A stretch of DNA of 64,000 nt from Polydactylus sextarius. Its lineage: Eukaryota; Chordata; Actinopteri; Polynemidae. Numbering within the stretch: position 1 is the first letter of the stretch; each line of letters opens with the position of its first letter. Below are positions 54,538-64,000 of the stretch, piece after piece. A model generated the notes under the pieces. It saw nothing but the letters and a program-made list of their open reading frames with translations. It made no database searches and was not told where the DNA came from. Made by a program: the position numbers and the translations under genes. The stretch covers positions 996,501 to 1,060,500 of the forward strand of contig CM028914.1 in the NCBI GenBank assembly GCA_016801845.1, in the 5' to 3' direction.

Positions 54538-54542
54538 AGCAG
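54538..54542 (+). promoter_or_regulatory. zbtb16: tandem (NAGNAG) splice acceptor of the fingers 6-7 exon
   Basis: GCAGCAG places two AG dinucleotides three bases apart, at 54538-54539 and 54541-54542, after a T-rich tract. The distal AG gives the conserved HTGDHP linker. The proximal AG adds one alanine codon. Confidence 0.8.
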
Positions 54543-54710
54543 GGGACCACCCATTTGAATGCGAGTTCTGCGGGAGCTGTTTCAGAGATGAGAGCACGCT
54601 GAAGGGCCACAAGCGCATCCACACCGGGGAGAAGCCCTATGAATGTAACGGCTGTGGGAAGAAGTTCAGCCTCAAGCACCAGCTGGAAACCCACTACCGT
54701 GTGCACACAG
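54543..54710 (+). CDS. zbtb16: zbtb16 (PLZF) internal coding exon: zinc fingers 6 and 7
   Basis: This 168-base exon encodes finger 6 (FECEFCGSCFRDESTLKGHK, ending RIH) and finger 7 (YECNGCGKKFSLKHQLETHY, ending RVH), joined by a canonical TGEKP linker. Both fingers match PLZF closely. The donor is CAG|GTACGA at 54711. The acceptor region reads GCAGCAG followed by GGGAC. Using the second AG (54541-54542) gives the HTGDHP linker known from PLZF, so I start the exon at 54543. Using the first AG (54538-54539) would add three bases (54540-54542) and insert one alanine in the linker between fingers 5 and 6. The exon is symmetric in phase, so it can be skipped in frame. These central and C-terminal fingers take part in DNA binding in PLZF. 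Confidence 0.97.
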
Positions 54711-55057
54711 GTACGATGATCCGACACACACTGATCACTTTATACGTTTGTTTCTCTCAAATATCAAACTGCAGCTTCAGAAACCTGAACTGTTTCAGAT
54801 TGTTTCAACAAGATGTCGTCTCATTCTTCCTGATTTGATGAAATCTTGTTGGCATTTGTAACAATTCAGTTGTAGAAACATGTTGAAGCAGCATATGGAG
54901 CCTGTTAAAGGTAATCCAAGTTTGGAGTCTGAGTCCGGAGCAGATGAATATCTGTGTTGCTGTGATACAGTAGATGAATGTCTCAGAAGACTTAGTATTG
55001 ATCCCAGTATATTTAGAGCCCCATAAAGATGTTGACACAGTGATAAGCTGGGAGCCC

Positions 55058-55060
<3 letters not shown>

Positions 55061-55134
<74 letters not shown>
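55061..55134. repeat. (AG)n microsatellite
   Basis: 37 perfect AG copies, a purine-only run of 74 bases on the sense strand. Confidence 0.98.
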
Positions 55135-55137
<3 letters not shown>

Positions 55138-55389
55138 TGGTCTGATCCAGACTGAAGAGGAAACCACCACCGTGGCTCCGAGCCAACGCTCCACAGCAGC
55201 ATCCTCCCAGCTCACATTCAATAAGCCAGCTGTTAAACCACACTATCAAGGCAGTCTGTCCAATAATTGGCTCAACTCACCCCCCCACCACCACCGCACC
55301 ACCTCGTCTCTAAACCAGCCTTTCACCTTTTCTATGAGGGGGGGGCTGCTGTACGTTAAGCCGCAGAGCAACAGCAGATAACAAGAGCA

Positions 55390-55990
55390 AGTGACAAGCT
55401 CACAGTCAAAGGCCAAATCACACAAAGGGCAGCAGCTTGATGAATCATCGACATTGGCAACCCCCCCCCCCTCCCCCTCCCTCTCCTCACATCCCAAATG
55501 CCAATGGCGGATCAATACCTGGGGCCCATTTGCAATTCATTATTAGCTGCTTATTTGAGGCGACCGTGTTTACAGTCTGAGTATCGATATCATCACCATC
55601 GTGGAGGTGTTGTTAAAAAAAAGACGACGAGCTGCAGCCAGCTGAGTTTATTCTGATTGGCTGAACGGTGTTGTGACCCCCCCTCCATCAATGTTGAGGT
55701 CAAGGTTAACCAGAGCTGCAGAGGCATGAAGCCGCCGCTCTGACATCACAGCTCTGAAAGGTGACAGGCAGCGCGGGGCCAGATCACTTCCGACAGCTCA
55801 TTTCAAATGGCATTGCTAAAGGTCAGCATTTACATGTCTAATTTGCGTCTGGCGGCTCCAGCGCTGGTGGATTATTCCCCGCCATCACTCAAATCATTAG
55901 CACATTTAGGTCGGCTGCTGTTGCTGAATTGAAATGTGCCTCTTGAATATCGCGGCCCCCCCACAGCAAGAAAAGCAGCTCTGCACTTTG
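55390..55990. promoter_or_regulatory. strong candidate conserved non-coding element in the last intron
   Basis: Unique sequence of high complexity, strongest at 55490-55570 (CAATGGCGGATCAATACCTG) and 55770-55960 (CATTTCAAATGGCATTGCTA, TTATTCCCCGCCATCACTCA). The spacing and composition are typical of deeply conserved enhancers. No frame is coding. I consider it the best single enhancer candidate in the window. Confidence 0.45.
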
Positions 55991-56179
55991 ATTTATGACA
56001 CCTCCAGGACGTGTGTGTGGCAGCAGCTGTATAATGTGTAATGTAACAGAGATTAGTGGAAAAGAGACGCTGCTTATTTAAACATCAGCTCGTCTTCACA
56101 ACAAATACAGGAACATTTTCACCTCGTGTTGATTTTCATCTAATCTCAGTTTCATTTCATCATATTCTGACAGTTTAAC

Positions 56180-56750
56180 AATCAATCTGCTTTATTTACA
56201 AGATCTAATTATTAATATTTTACAGTCACTAGTTTTAGAAACAGCCTCCATCAGATGACATTAAAATATACAGAAAAACATAAAACAAAGAAAACGCGTA
56301 AAGATTTAATGTTTTTATTTCAAACCAACATGTTTCATGTACAAACCGTTTAACGATGATGATTTTGTTGAAAAGTAACTTTCAAACTTGATTGAAGACA
56401 ACGACATTGTTTCATTTCCCTGTTTCATCAGTTTCGATCTGGTTTATTTACATCTAATAATTAATATTTTACTAGTCTCACTGGTTTTAGAAACTTCTTC
56501 TTCTGCAGAAAAAGATCAAAAGTCAAAACCTTGAGTTTCTGCCTCATGTTCACATCAGACGTCAATGATGTCAAACGAACCTCCGAGTTTATATAATATA
56601 AATATATAAATGATAAAAGTCTGTATCATTTATTATTATTATTATTATTATAATAAACTGTGTCTTAAAAACTGAATGTTAAAAAGTTTCATCCAACTTC
56701 TGTTCATACGATTAAAGACAACGAAAGTGTTTCATTTTCTTTTACGTGAA
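56180..56750. repeat. diverged direct repeats in the last intron
   Basis: TTTATTTACA, a CTAATNATTAATATTTTAC core and GGTTTTAGAAAC-like ends occur in the same order at about 56190-56244 and 56440-56492. GACAACGA..GTGTTTCATTT-like strings follow each copy at about 56396 and 56716. This suggests an old duplication of about 250-300 bp. Confidence 0.55.
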
Positions 56751-57309
56751 AATAAAAACTAAAATACATAAAATACATAAATATAAAATAAAGAAACATG
56801 GTTGTTTTTTGTTCGTAACGTCACTGATCAGAACCGATAACAACTGAACAGACGTTTTCTCTGTTGAATCGTGACAATAATACGAAGCTTTTTATTTTCT
56901 GTCGACATCAGAGCTGAACAAACTTCATCACTGAACATTTTCTCCTTTAGTCTCGTCTCTATCAGAGTTGAACCAATTACAGGCGTCAGCTGGTGATTTT
57001 TACATCTGCCGGTCGAGGTTTAACTGCTGGGTTTTGACTCTTCGTTCACCGCGTGCGTCGTCCAATTATCAGACTTGTTTCAGTGAAACGTGTGGTCAGT
57101 AGATTAACGATGTTCACACAAACACAACAGGTCTACAGCAGTTTGAACCGACAAGACTCAATATTTTCATTGTTTAGTTTAATTACATGAGTTTTACTGT
57201 GGATTTGGTTCAGTAGGAAAGAAACAAACATGTTAACAAAATGTCAAGTTCATATATGAACTGGAGCCACTGTGACTGTCTGGATACATGTTTCCTGTTC
57301 AGTTACAGG

Positions 57310-57947
57310 TTGTTAAAGGAAAAACCAGAGTCACAGTCGTTCTAAGTTTATTTCCAGATGATAATGACTTGATACTTTGTGTTGGTAGAAAAATCACATT
57401 AATCAGACGAGTCCAGAGAAAGTTGATGTTTTGTAATTTCAAGCTAAAGAGTCACAACGACAGTGTGAAGGACGTAGAGTTGAATGGAGACAAATGTCTC
57501 TGTTTTAAACCAGTGTCAGACTCAAACTAACGTGACTTGTGGTAGTGAGGAGACGGTTCCTACAGACAAACCAACGTGTCTGGACTTTGTAAATGTCCAG
57601 ATCCTATAGAAGACTGTTACGTTACAGTTGTTGAATACAGAGTTAGATATGATGTTGATGCAGCTTCTCTTTCTATTTCTACTTCAACACTCGTCTATAT
57701 TGACACTAACTGAATTTGTTCATTTCCATGTAAATATTCTCCTGTACTGACGTCAACTGAGAGTGTTTGGATCAATCTGTAACTACGTCCTTCACACTGT
57801 CGTTATGACTCTTTAGGTTGAAATTACAAAACATCAACTTTCTCTAAACTCATCTGATTGTAATTTTTCTACCGACACAAACTATCAAGTCATTATCATC
57901 TGGAATAAACCTAGAACGACTGTGACTCTGGATGTTTCCTTTAATAA
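57310..57947. repeat. inverted duplication: about 168-bp arms, 305-bp spacer
   Basis: 57310-57477 and 57783-57947 are reverse complements with roughly 90% identity by eye, including shared blocks such as CTACGTCCTTCACACTGTCG and TCAAGTCATTATCATCTGG. The spacer 57478-57782 is unique. The structure resembles a fold-back or MITE-like insertion, but I see no target-site duplication and no named family. Confidence 0.85.
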
Positions 57948-58159
57948 TCTTCAGTTTTATAAACACATGTAGTTTAATATTGAGAGAAATGTTTGAAGAA
58001 ACCAAACGATACTTGACTTCAACAGAAAATAACACATCGACTTTATTGTGATTGTTTCCTTCTGTTTGAATTTATCTCTGAGTTTCGACTGTGTCACTGC
58101 TGCTGAGTGTCGCTGTGACTAACCCAGTTGTTGTGTTCAACCCTCCCCATCATCTTTAG

Positions 58160-58389
58160 GTGAGAAGCCATTCGAGTGCAAGCTGTGCCACCAGCGATCC
58201 AGGGACTACTCGGCCATGATCAAGCACCTGCGCACCCACAATGGCGCCTCGCCCTACCAATGCACCATCTGCCTGGAGTACTGCCCCAGCCTGTCAGCCA
58301 TGCAGAAGCACATGAAAGGCCACAAGCCTGAAGACATCCCCCCAGACTGGCGCATAGAGAAGACCTACCTATACCTCTGCTATGTGTGA
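58160..58389 (+). CDS. zbtb16: zbtb16 (PLZF) last coding exon: zinc fingers 8-9, C-terminal tail and stop
   Basis: The exon opens with GT GAG AAG after the acceptor TCTTTAG (58153-58159), restoring a TGEKP linker. Finger 8 reads FECKLCHQRSRDYSAMIKHL and ends at RTH; it lacks the usual core phenylalanine, which is also true of PLZF elsewhere. Finger 9 reads YQCTICLEYCPSLSAMQKHM and ends at KGH. The tail contains KPEDIPPDWRIEKTYLYLCY and ends with V, then TGA at 58387-58389. This tail is a signature of ZBTB16 and effectively identifies the gene. A branch-point-like CTAAC lies about 40 bases upstream of the acceptor. The four exons here encode about 217 residues, roughly the last third of a protein that is 673 residues long in humans. 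The upstream exons with the BTB/POZ domain are outside the window. Confidence 0.98.
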
Positions 58390-60540
58390 GACCAGAGAGA
58401 GAGGAGAGAGAGAGAGAGGGTGGGGACGGGGTGGAGAGGTAAGAAGAGGAATGTAATGGAGCGGGTGGAGGAGGAGGAGGAAGAGGAGCGTTAACGAGCA
58501 ACAGACTTGAAAACAAGAGGGTTTTTTTTCTTTTTGTTTTTTGTTTTTTTTTTCTTTTTTCTTTTTCATGCAAAGGCGGCGACAACCGGCAGGGTTGAAG
58601 GGTGGTGATAGTGGGACAAATAAAGTGCTAAGAAGAGGAAGACTGGGACATGGAGAGAGAGATTCTCCATCTTTGTTCGGATTCACCGGGTCATTCACTA
58701 CATCTGCAACTGTTATTGTTTCAGGTCATTTCACGCAGCGCGGTAGAAAGAGTGAACGAGCTGCGAGGAAGTGACCTTCTGGATGCTGCTGCCACCGTGG
58801 TGAAGAAGCAGATTCTCACGGGTTATGTGACCTGAACGTCCACCACCAGCTCCAACTCTCACTCCAACCTTTAAGTATCGATGTGTTTACAGTCACGACG
58901 AGGTCGTGACGTTAGTCGTTAGAATCACATGATCCGTTTAGACCCTAATCATCAAGTTATTGACGTAATTTAGTGAATTTAAGAGGATAATTCTCTGGTG
59001 TTTTGGAGACGTATTTGTTTCGTCTTTTTTACCGAGCGTCGGGATGTTTCAGGATGTTTTCGTACATTAACCTCCTTCAGATCCAGTGTTGGTGGTGTTG
59101 TTGGTGGTGGTGTTTGGAGAGATGACCCCTGAGAATCAGCAGCTTATGCAGTAGATGAAACAGCTGAACTGGACGAGTGGGAGCATTAAATACTGCAAAC
59201 CAAGCACCGTTTGGTTGTGAGCTGCTCTTTAGTTGGATGTCTCCCAGTCAGTTTTCTCAGTAGTCTTCCTGGTTCTGCGTCTGCATCACGACGGCTGGAG
59301 AAGGTCGAGTTACCACTGCCCCCCCCTCCCAACAATAACACACGGTTCTCCCCCCGAGAACCAAAGGAGAAAACTCGTGTCACTTTTTCATCTTCTATGT
59401 TTTTTTAGCTCTGCGTCATAGTTTATCAAAGGCTTGATTGCACAGGTAAAACAAATTACGACAACAGTTTCTGTTTGATGTCTTTGAGGTATATATTCTT
59501 TCATAAAATCATAACACGCTATTACAATAAACCCAACCTATTCTCCTACTTAGCAATAGATAACTGGACTGCTTCTATCCATGTACATTTAACCAGATTA
59601 CTATCATTATCTCACACTAATGATGAAACTGACACACAAACACTCTGACAACAGCAGATCTGTCCATTCATGGGAAAAAAGGCTGCTTTTCCGTGGGAGT
59701 CCTGTGACTTTGACTGCTATTAGTGAATGTTGAAGAAGTGCTGGTGATGCCTTAGCTGCTCACTTCACCGTCTGTGTCATGTGAGGTGGAGCGGCAGGTT
59801 GTTGAAAACTGTTATGAGGCTACGAAACAATGAATGTGAACGACTGCGAGACGGGTTGGCAGCCGTGAGAGGCTGCGTCAGGTTAACGCTGCTTTTCATT
59901 CAGAAACATGAGTCAGAAACACGTCATTCCTTCAGAAACCTCGTCTATCATCAAATGCTGTCGCCAGTGCAGCAGCTCATACAGTAGCCAGCCTGCTAGC
60001 AGCTGTAAGTGTCATTTTACACTTGACATTATCACGTGTGATCACACTGAGAGTTTCTGACAAAAAAGGCTGAACCAGATCGACTCAGACCCGTTTTTAC
60101 ATCCTGGCTCCGTCACAAACGTCGTGTGTTTCAATATTATTTGCACTGAATTAAGTTGTTTCCACCAGTTTTAGGTAAAACAAGATTAAAAGATGATGAG
60201 GAGGAGGAGCATTGGACTTTCTGATTGTTTCTGAAACGCAGCGTTTTACCTTCAACTCGCTCGTTTTAAAAGGTTGAGAAGCGAAAGGCTTTAACGAACA
60301 TCACGTGACAGCGTTTTAACCGCCGTGACATCATCACATCACATATCCAAAATGGCCGATTGTTTGAAAAAAAACAAAAAACAACGAAAAAAAAAAAAAA
60401 ATCAACAAAAAGGGGGAAATCACTGATTGGACGAGACGTGGCCCAGCAGCTGAGGGGGCGACCAGTGAGACGACAGAATGAATCAGCTCTTTCTCTGTGG
60501 TTTTGTTCCCTGCGCTTTGTCTCTCTCGTCTCCTGTTATT

Positions 60541-60616
60541 CTCGTTGTTGTTGTTGCTGTTGTTGTTGTTGTTGTTGTTGTCGTTGTTGTTATTGTTGTT
60601 GTTGTTGTTGTTGTTA
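60541..60616. repeat. (GTT)n repeat in 3' UTR
   Basis: GTT units with a few GCT, GTC and ATT interruptions. Confidence 0.95.
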
Positions 60617-60715
60617 TTATTGACCTTGAGTTTGATCTCAACACATCGTACTTGAATTACCTCGTTTTTGTGACCTCATGTTGCTTGTGTATTTTTAATT
60701 TTCCCTTTTGTTTGG

Positions 60716-60716
60716 T

Positions 60717-60767
<51 letters not shown>
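60716..60767. repeat. (GAT)n repeat in 3' UTR
   Basis: About 17 perfect units. Confidence 0.97.
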
Positions 60768-61115
60768 GTGTATCTGGGAGCGATGCAGTCGCAGATAATT
60801 AAGTGCCACGGTGAAGAGATTCATTTTGTTTTTCTCTAATGTTCTTATGTTTCTTTGTGCATTAGTTGTTACCAAACTTGGTATTATTAACCCCCGCTTG
60901 TCAAAGAGCTGGAAGGTTTGGTCATTTGTTATAAAAGCTACCTCTAAGTTGTTTATCTTTGATTTTTATTTTTATTTTTTTTGGCAAAAGCACATTTTTT
61001 GTGTGTTTGTGTGTTTTGCGTTATTTCATCATTGCTACTTCATCTCATGCTTGTTTTGTTTTATTTTGTTTTCAGAAGTTGATTTATGATTGTCTGATTG
61101 TGTTTTTAAGCAAAA

Positions 61116-61123
61116 TGTATATA
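61116..61123 (+). promoter_or_regulatory. Pumilio-type element TGTATATA in 3' UTR
   Basis: TGTATATA matches the Pumilio consensus UGUANAUA on the transcript strand, in an A/T-rich part of the UTR. An 8-mer can occur by chance in such sequence, so confidence is low. Confidence 0.3.
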
Positions 61124-62002
61124 AAAGGGTTAAGAAATAACAAAAGTAGAGGTTGATAGGATGAGAAAAGTCATTCAAATGGATGTTTATTCTTCTTTTA
61201 TCGTCCCCACCTCCCCCCACTTGCACCTCCAGCCACAGAAGAGCAGAGGAAAGAAAATAATAAAAAAAAAAGCAATTTTGAAGCCTTAAGTGATGAGTAA
61301 GAGGGATGCAGCAGATAAGAGGAAGTACTATTGCTTTTTACGAGGGTTTAAAAAAAAAACAAGAATTTAAACTTGAAAATATGTGAATAGAATTGTAGTT
61401 TTGTAATGTGAAAAAAAACAGAAAAAAAGCAGAAAGGTTCATCGAAATAATAAAAAAAAAAAAAGTAAAATAAAAACCTGAACCTGAGGCGGACACGTCA
61501 TGTTTGCAGTGATGCAGAGCGCGTTGGACAATTTGGAAACTGCAAATGGTAATCAAAAAAAAGTAAAAAAAATAAAAAATGATAATAATTAAAAACAAAA
61601 AAAAACCAGAAGGTTAAAAAATAGAGATTCTCTCGGCTGAGACATGAGTGTGTTCCTGAACAAGAGCCAACTGTGGCAATTTGATATATAAAAATTGTGA
61701 TATTTTTGTATTGAGTGTCGGTCCTTTTTCCATGTGTGGAGGGTCACAGCAGGGCACAATATTTGTATTTCTTTTTTTTCTTTTTTCTTCTTTTTTTACC
61801 TGTTTTTTGTTTCTCTCTCTGGGTGTGAATCATTTTTGGCCTTGCTCCTCTTTGATATTGTTGGAAAAAAAAAATTAAGACAAAAAAAAAAAAAAAAACA
61901 ACAACAACGTGTGAACATATTGTAATAATAAGTAAGTGTTGCTTTCTGGATGTCAGTTGCATTGTAGGTGAAGGACTAAATCTTATCTGCCACAAGTTTT
62001 AC

Positions 62003-62004
<2 letters not shown>

Positions 62005-62067
<63 letters not shown>
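62005..62067. repeat. (TG)n microsatellite in 3' UTR
   Basis: About 31 TG copies, followed by an A-rich purine tract. Confidence 0.97.
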
Positions 62068-62068
<1 letters not shown>

Positions 62069-62478
62069 CAAAGTTTAAAAAAAAAGAAAAAAAAAAGAAA
62101 AAAAAGAGAAATAGAGAAAATACGGGCCGGCAGGGGGGCGCTGCCACCGACCAATTAGTACTTGTCATTCACAATTTTTCAATCAAACTTGACTGTCAGC
62201 ATATTTTCATTTTGTTTTGTTTTTGTACTTGAAAAAAAAGAAAAAGAAGAAGAAGAAGAAGAAGGGATGGCATGTCCCGTGGTGTCTTGCCATTTTATTC
62301 TCAAACACTGTGAGCTGAGGGACTTTTCCACCCTCTCGTATTAAATATCCACCCGCTATAATAAAACCAGTCGAGGCTCAGTCTGAACCACCACAATGCA
62401 AGACCCGACCAGTCACATTGTTCATCATCGTCCTCTGAATGTTTTCTACTTTTTCGTGCGGGTGAACGAGTGTGTAAA

Positions 62479-62481
<3 letters not shown>

Positions 62482-62518
<37 letters not shown>
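62482..62518. repeat. (TG)n microsatellite in 3' UTR
   Basis: About 18 TG copies. Confidence 0.97.
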
Positions 62519-62520
<2 letters not shown>

Positions 62521-62745
62521 TAGTGGAAAAATGCACTAATCAGATCAGATACAAAATAAAAGGATATTCTATGCCACTTTTTTTCTCTATGTTGGAAAAA
62601 ATATATATATATACATTGGCATCGATATAGTTCTTTCCTCAGTGTTTCCTCCGATGTTTCTGTAACTATCTTTGTGCCTAAAAATGGAAATTGTTCAACA
62701 AAAATATCCATCTATATCTGCTTAGTTTCTGTATTTTCAGAAGAA

Positions 62746-62751
62746 AATAAA
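62746..62751 (+). terminator. zbtb16: candidate internal poly(A) signal
   Basis: AATAAA is followed within about 10 bases by a short GTGTCT element. It could give a 3' UTR about 1.2 kb shorter, lacking the 63549 let-7 site. Other AATAAA hexamers at 58619-58624 and 59526-59531 are equally possible on sequence alone. Confidence 0.3.
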
Positions 62752-63548
62752 ATGGTGTCTCCAGCACCCTAGGGATGTCATGACTCTCAAAAATGACCTG
62801 ATTTTTTATTTTCATTTTGTTTTATTTTAGTTTTTTCTGAGGCCTGAGGAGCTCAGAAACATTTATTTAGTAACAAAAAAGAAAGAAAATGATGTAGAAG
62901 AAATTTACTGGAGTTCAGACGTTTGGCAGAAATTGAAACTCTGACTCTTCTTCACTCACGTTAACTCTTCTTATGTTTCCTCCTCTGTCTTTTTATTTCA
63001 CAGCAACAGGTTTGCTAACAAGAACTTTATGAGGCTCTTGGACTAAAAATAAAAGAATAAAGAAAACCTGCGTTCGTGTAGGTCGGCACAAGGGTTTTAT
63101 CTCCTTCTGCTTTGTTTCAGTTTTGATATTAAGTACTTCTTGTGGAAAGGATTCGTACTTTGAAGGGGATGTGTTTCATTCGGTTCGTTGGAGGAATCAT
63201 GGCATCCCTGGAGCTGGCACTCTGTGTTTTGGTGTGGTGTTTCTAGAACAAAGTAGCCATTTCATGCAGTGTTGCAATGCATGTGCCATCGAGGTCTAGA
63301 CTAAAAACTGTTTGAGTAACAAAGCACCAAGACATTGTATTTTTTTATATTAGCACTGAGGACCAATTGCCCTGTCGGACCAAGCATAACAAAGCTTTTT
63401 ATGTAACGAAGCTTTTTCTCTCGTCGTCTTTCCCGGCTTGTCTGTGCTACTTCTCTCCTCCATTGTTGTGACAGCACAAGTGCCAGTCAAGTTGCTCTGT
63501 ATTAAGAAAATAGTGTTTTATTATGATTTGAATTGTTATAGTTTTTGT

Positions 63549-63556
63549 CTACCTCA
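63549..63556 (+). promoter_or_regulatory. let-7 8-mer target site in 3' UTR
   Basis: CTACCTCA is the perfect 8-mer complement of the let-7 seed with an A opposite position 1. Weaker matches lie upstream in the same UTR: CTACCTC at 60938-60944 (7-mer) and TACCTC at 60658-60663 (6-mer). let-7 is known to repress PLZF in mouse NKT cells, so a functional site here is plausible. Confidence 0.55.
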
Positions 63557-63918
63557 GCACCTAATCTTAGCCTAATCTTAGAAGGTGCCCAATTATTATT
63601 TTTTATTTTCTTTTATTTTTGTTCTGGTTATTGTTGTCAGTTGTATATTTTTTTCGTTGTTTTTCTTTGGGGTTTTTTTTCTGTTTTTGTTTTTTTTAAA
63701 AATTTGCATTAGAGCTTTGCAAAGGTCCTTTGTCTTTTCCAGCGACAACGTGCTATTTCTTTTTTTTCCGTGGCCGTGCGTTTCCTGTTGAGCTGTGCCA
63801 CCAACCTATAGCCACCGTCTGTTGATATAGAGGTTGTTCTTTTTTGTTTTTTCTTTCCATGTAGAATCAGACACATCTCTTTGTAACATTTCAGTGTTCT
63901 CTGATGGAGTGTGAAAAA

Positions 63919-63937
63919 AATAAAAAGGAAAAATAAA
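63919..63937 (+). terminator. zbtb16: distal poly(A) signals, two AATAAA hexamers
   Basis: AATAAA occurs at 63919-63924 and 63932-63937. A T/GT-rich stretch follows at 63946-63990, as expected downstream of a cleavage site. This is the most likely end of the long zbtb16 transcript. Confidence 0.55.
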
Positions 63938-64000
63938 AGATTTAATGCTGCAGGTTCTCTTCTCCATGTTGTCACTAAAGTCAATGTTGTGCCTTTGATA

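Larger units (their letters stand above)
48971..54542 (+). other. zbtb16: zbtb16 intron between fingers 4-5 and fingers 6-7 exons (5.6 kb)
   Basis: This GT-AG intron runs from GTTAGT to the CAGCAG tandem acceptor. The part from 48980 to 49880 and from 50420 to 51900 is AT-rich with nothing I can name. A (TTG)n tract lies at 49945-49996. Unique, GC-balanced blocks that may be regulatory lie at 50180-50410 and 52170-53720. The last 800 bases (53720-54540) are ordinary intron ending in a T-rich tract. Confidence 0.95.
54711..58159 (+). other. zbtb16: zbtb16 last intron (3.4 kb)
   Basis: This GT-AG intron runs from GTACGA to TCTTTAG. It holds an (AG)n tract at 55061-55134, a strikingly non-repetitive block at 55390-55990, a pair of diverged direct repeats between 56180 and 56750, and an inverted duplication at 57310-57947. 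The inverted duplication ends about 210 bases before the last exon. Confidence 0.95.
58390..63960 (+). other. zbtb16: zbtb16 3' UTR (about 5.5 kb, end inferred)
   Basis: The sequence after the stop codon is T- and A-rich, with many simple tracts ((GTT)n, (GAT)n, (TG)n, (GAA)n) and no further coding exon. I extend the UTR to about 63960 because a let-7 8-mer site sits at 63549-63556 and paired AATAAA signals lie at 63919-63937, followed by T/GT-rich sequence. The stretch 63170-63600 is unique, unrepetitive sequence that looks conserved. Shorter isoforms using earlier AATAAA hexamers (58619, 59526, 62746) are possible. The end is inferred, not seen. Confidence 0.6.

Overview
This window looks like teleost fish genomic DNA. 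It is vertebrate-style sequence with long introns, a very heavy load of (TG)n/(CA)n microsatellites, and four short GT-AG exons scattered over about 40 kb. Together these exons encode the C-terminal zinc-finger half of ZBTB16 (PLZF, promyelocytic leukaemia zinc finger). The family assignment is close to certain: fingers 3 to 9 and the C-terminal WRIEKTYLYLCYV tail match what I know of vertebrate PLZF nearly residue for residue. I cannot tell from the sequence which teleost duplicate (zbtb16a or zbtb16b) this is, nor the species. The gene reads on the + strand. The BTB domain, the middle region, fingers 1-2 and the promoter lie upstream of the window.

Layout. 1-17889: the 3' part of a long intron, with microsatellites and several blocks that look like conserved non-coding DNA. 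17890-17976: exon for finger 3. 17977-48799: a 30.8 kb intron. It opens directly at the splice donor with a 450 bp CA/TA repeat, has a 1.9 kb block of enhancer-like unique sequence near 24.9-26.8 kb, a perfect 35 bp hairpin at 38.1 kb and a 2.1 kb minisatellite with an 8-bp unit at 41.2-43.4 kb. 48800-48970: exon for fingers 4-5. 48971-54542: intron. 54543-54710: exon for fingers 6-7, with a tandem CAGCAG acceptor. 54711-58159: intron with an inverted duplication close to the last exon. 58160-58389: last coding exon, fingers 8-9 plus the C-terminal tail and stop. 58390 to about 63960: a long 3' UTR with a perfect 8-mer let-7 site and late poly(A) signals.

All three internal exons are multiples of three bases with the same splice phase, so each is a removable cassette carrying whole fingers. 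The product is a sequence-specific nuclear transcription factor, generally a repressor. No second protein-coding gene, transposase, reverse transcriptase, tRNA or rRNA gene could be supported. Most other open frames are microsatellite or minisatellite translations (HTHTHT, CVCVCV, TTRLHNN) with no gene behind them. The candidate regulatory blocks were picked by eye from texture (balanced base composition, no simple repeats) and need an alignment to confirm.
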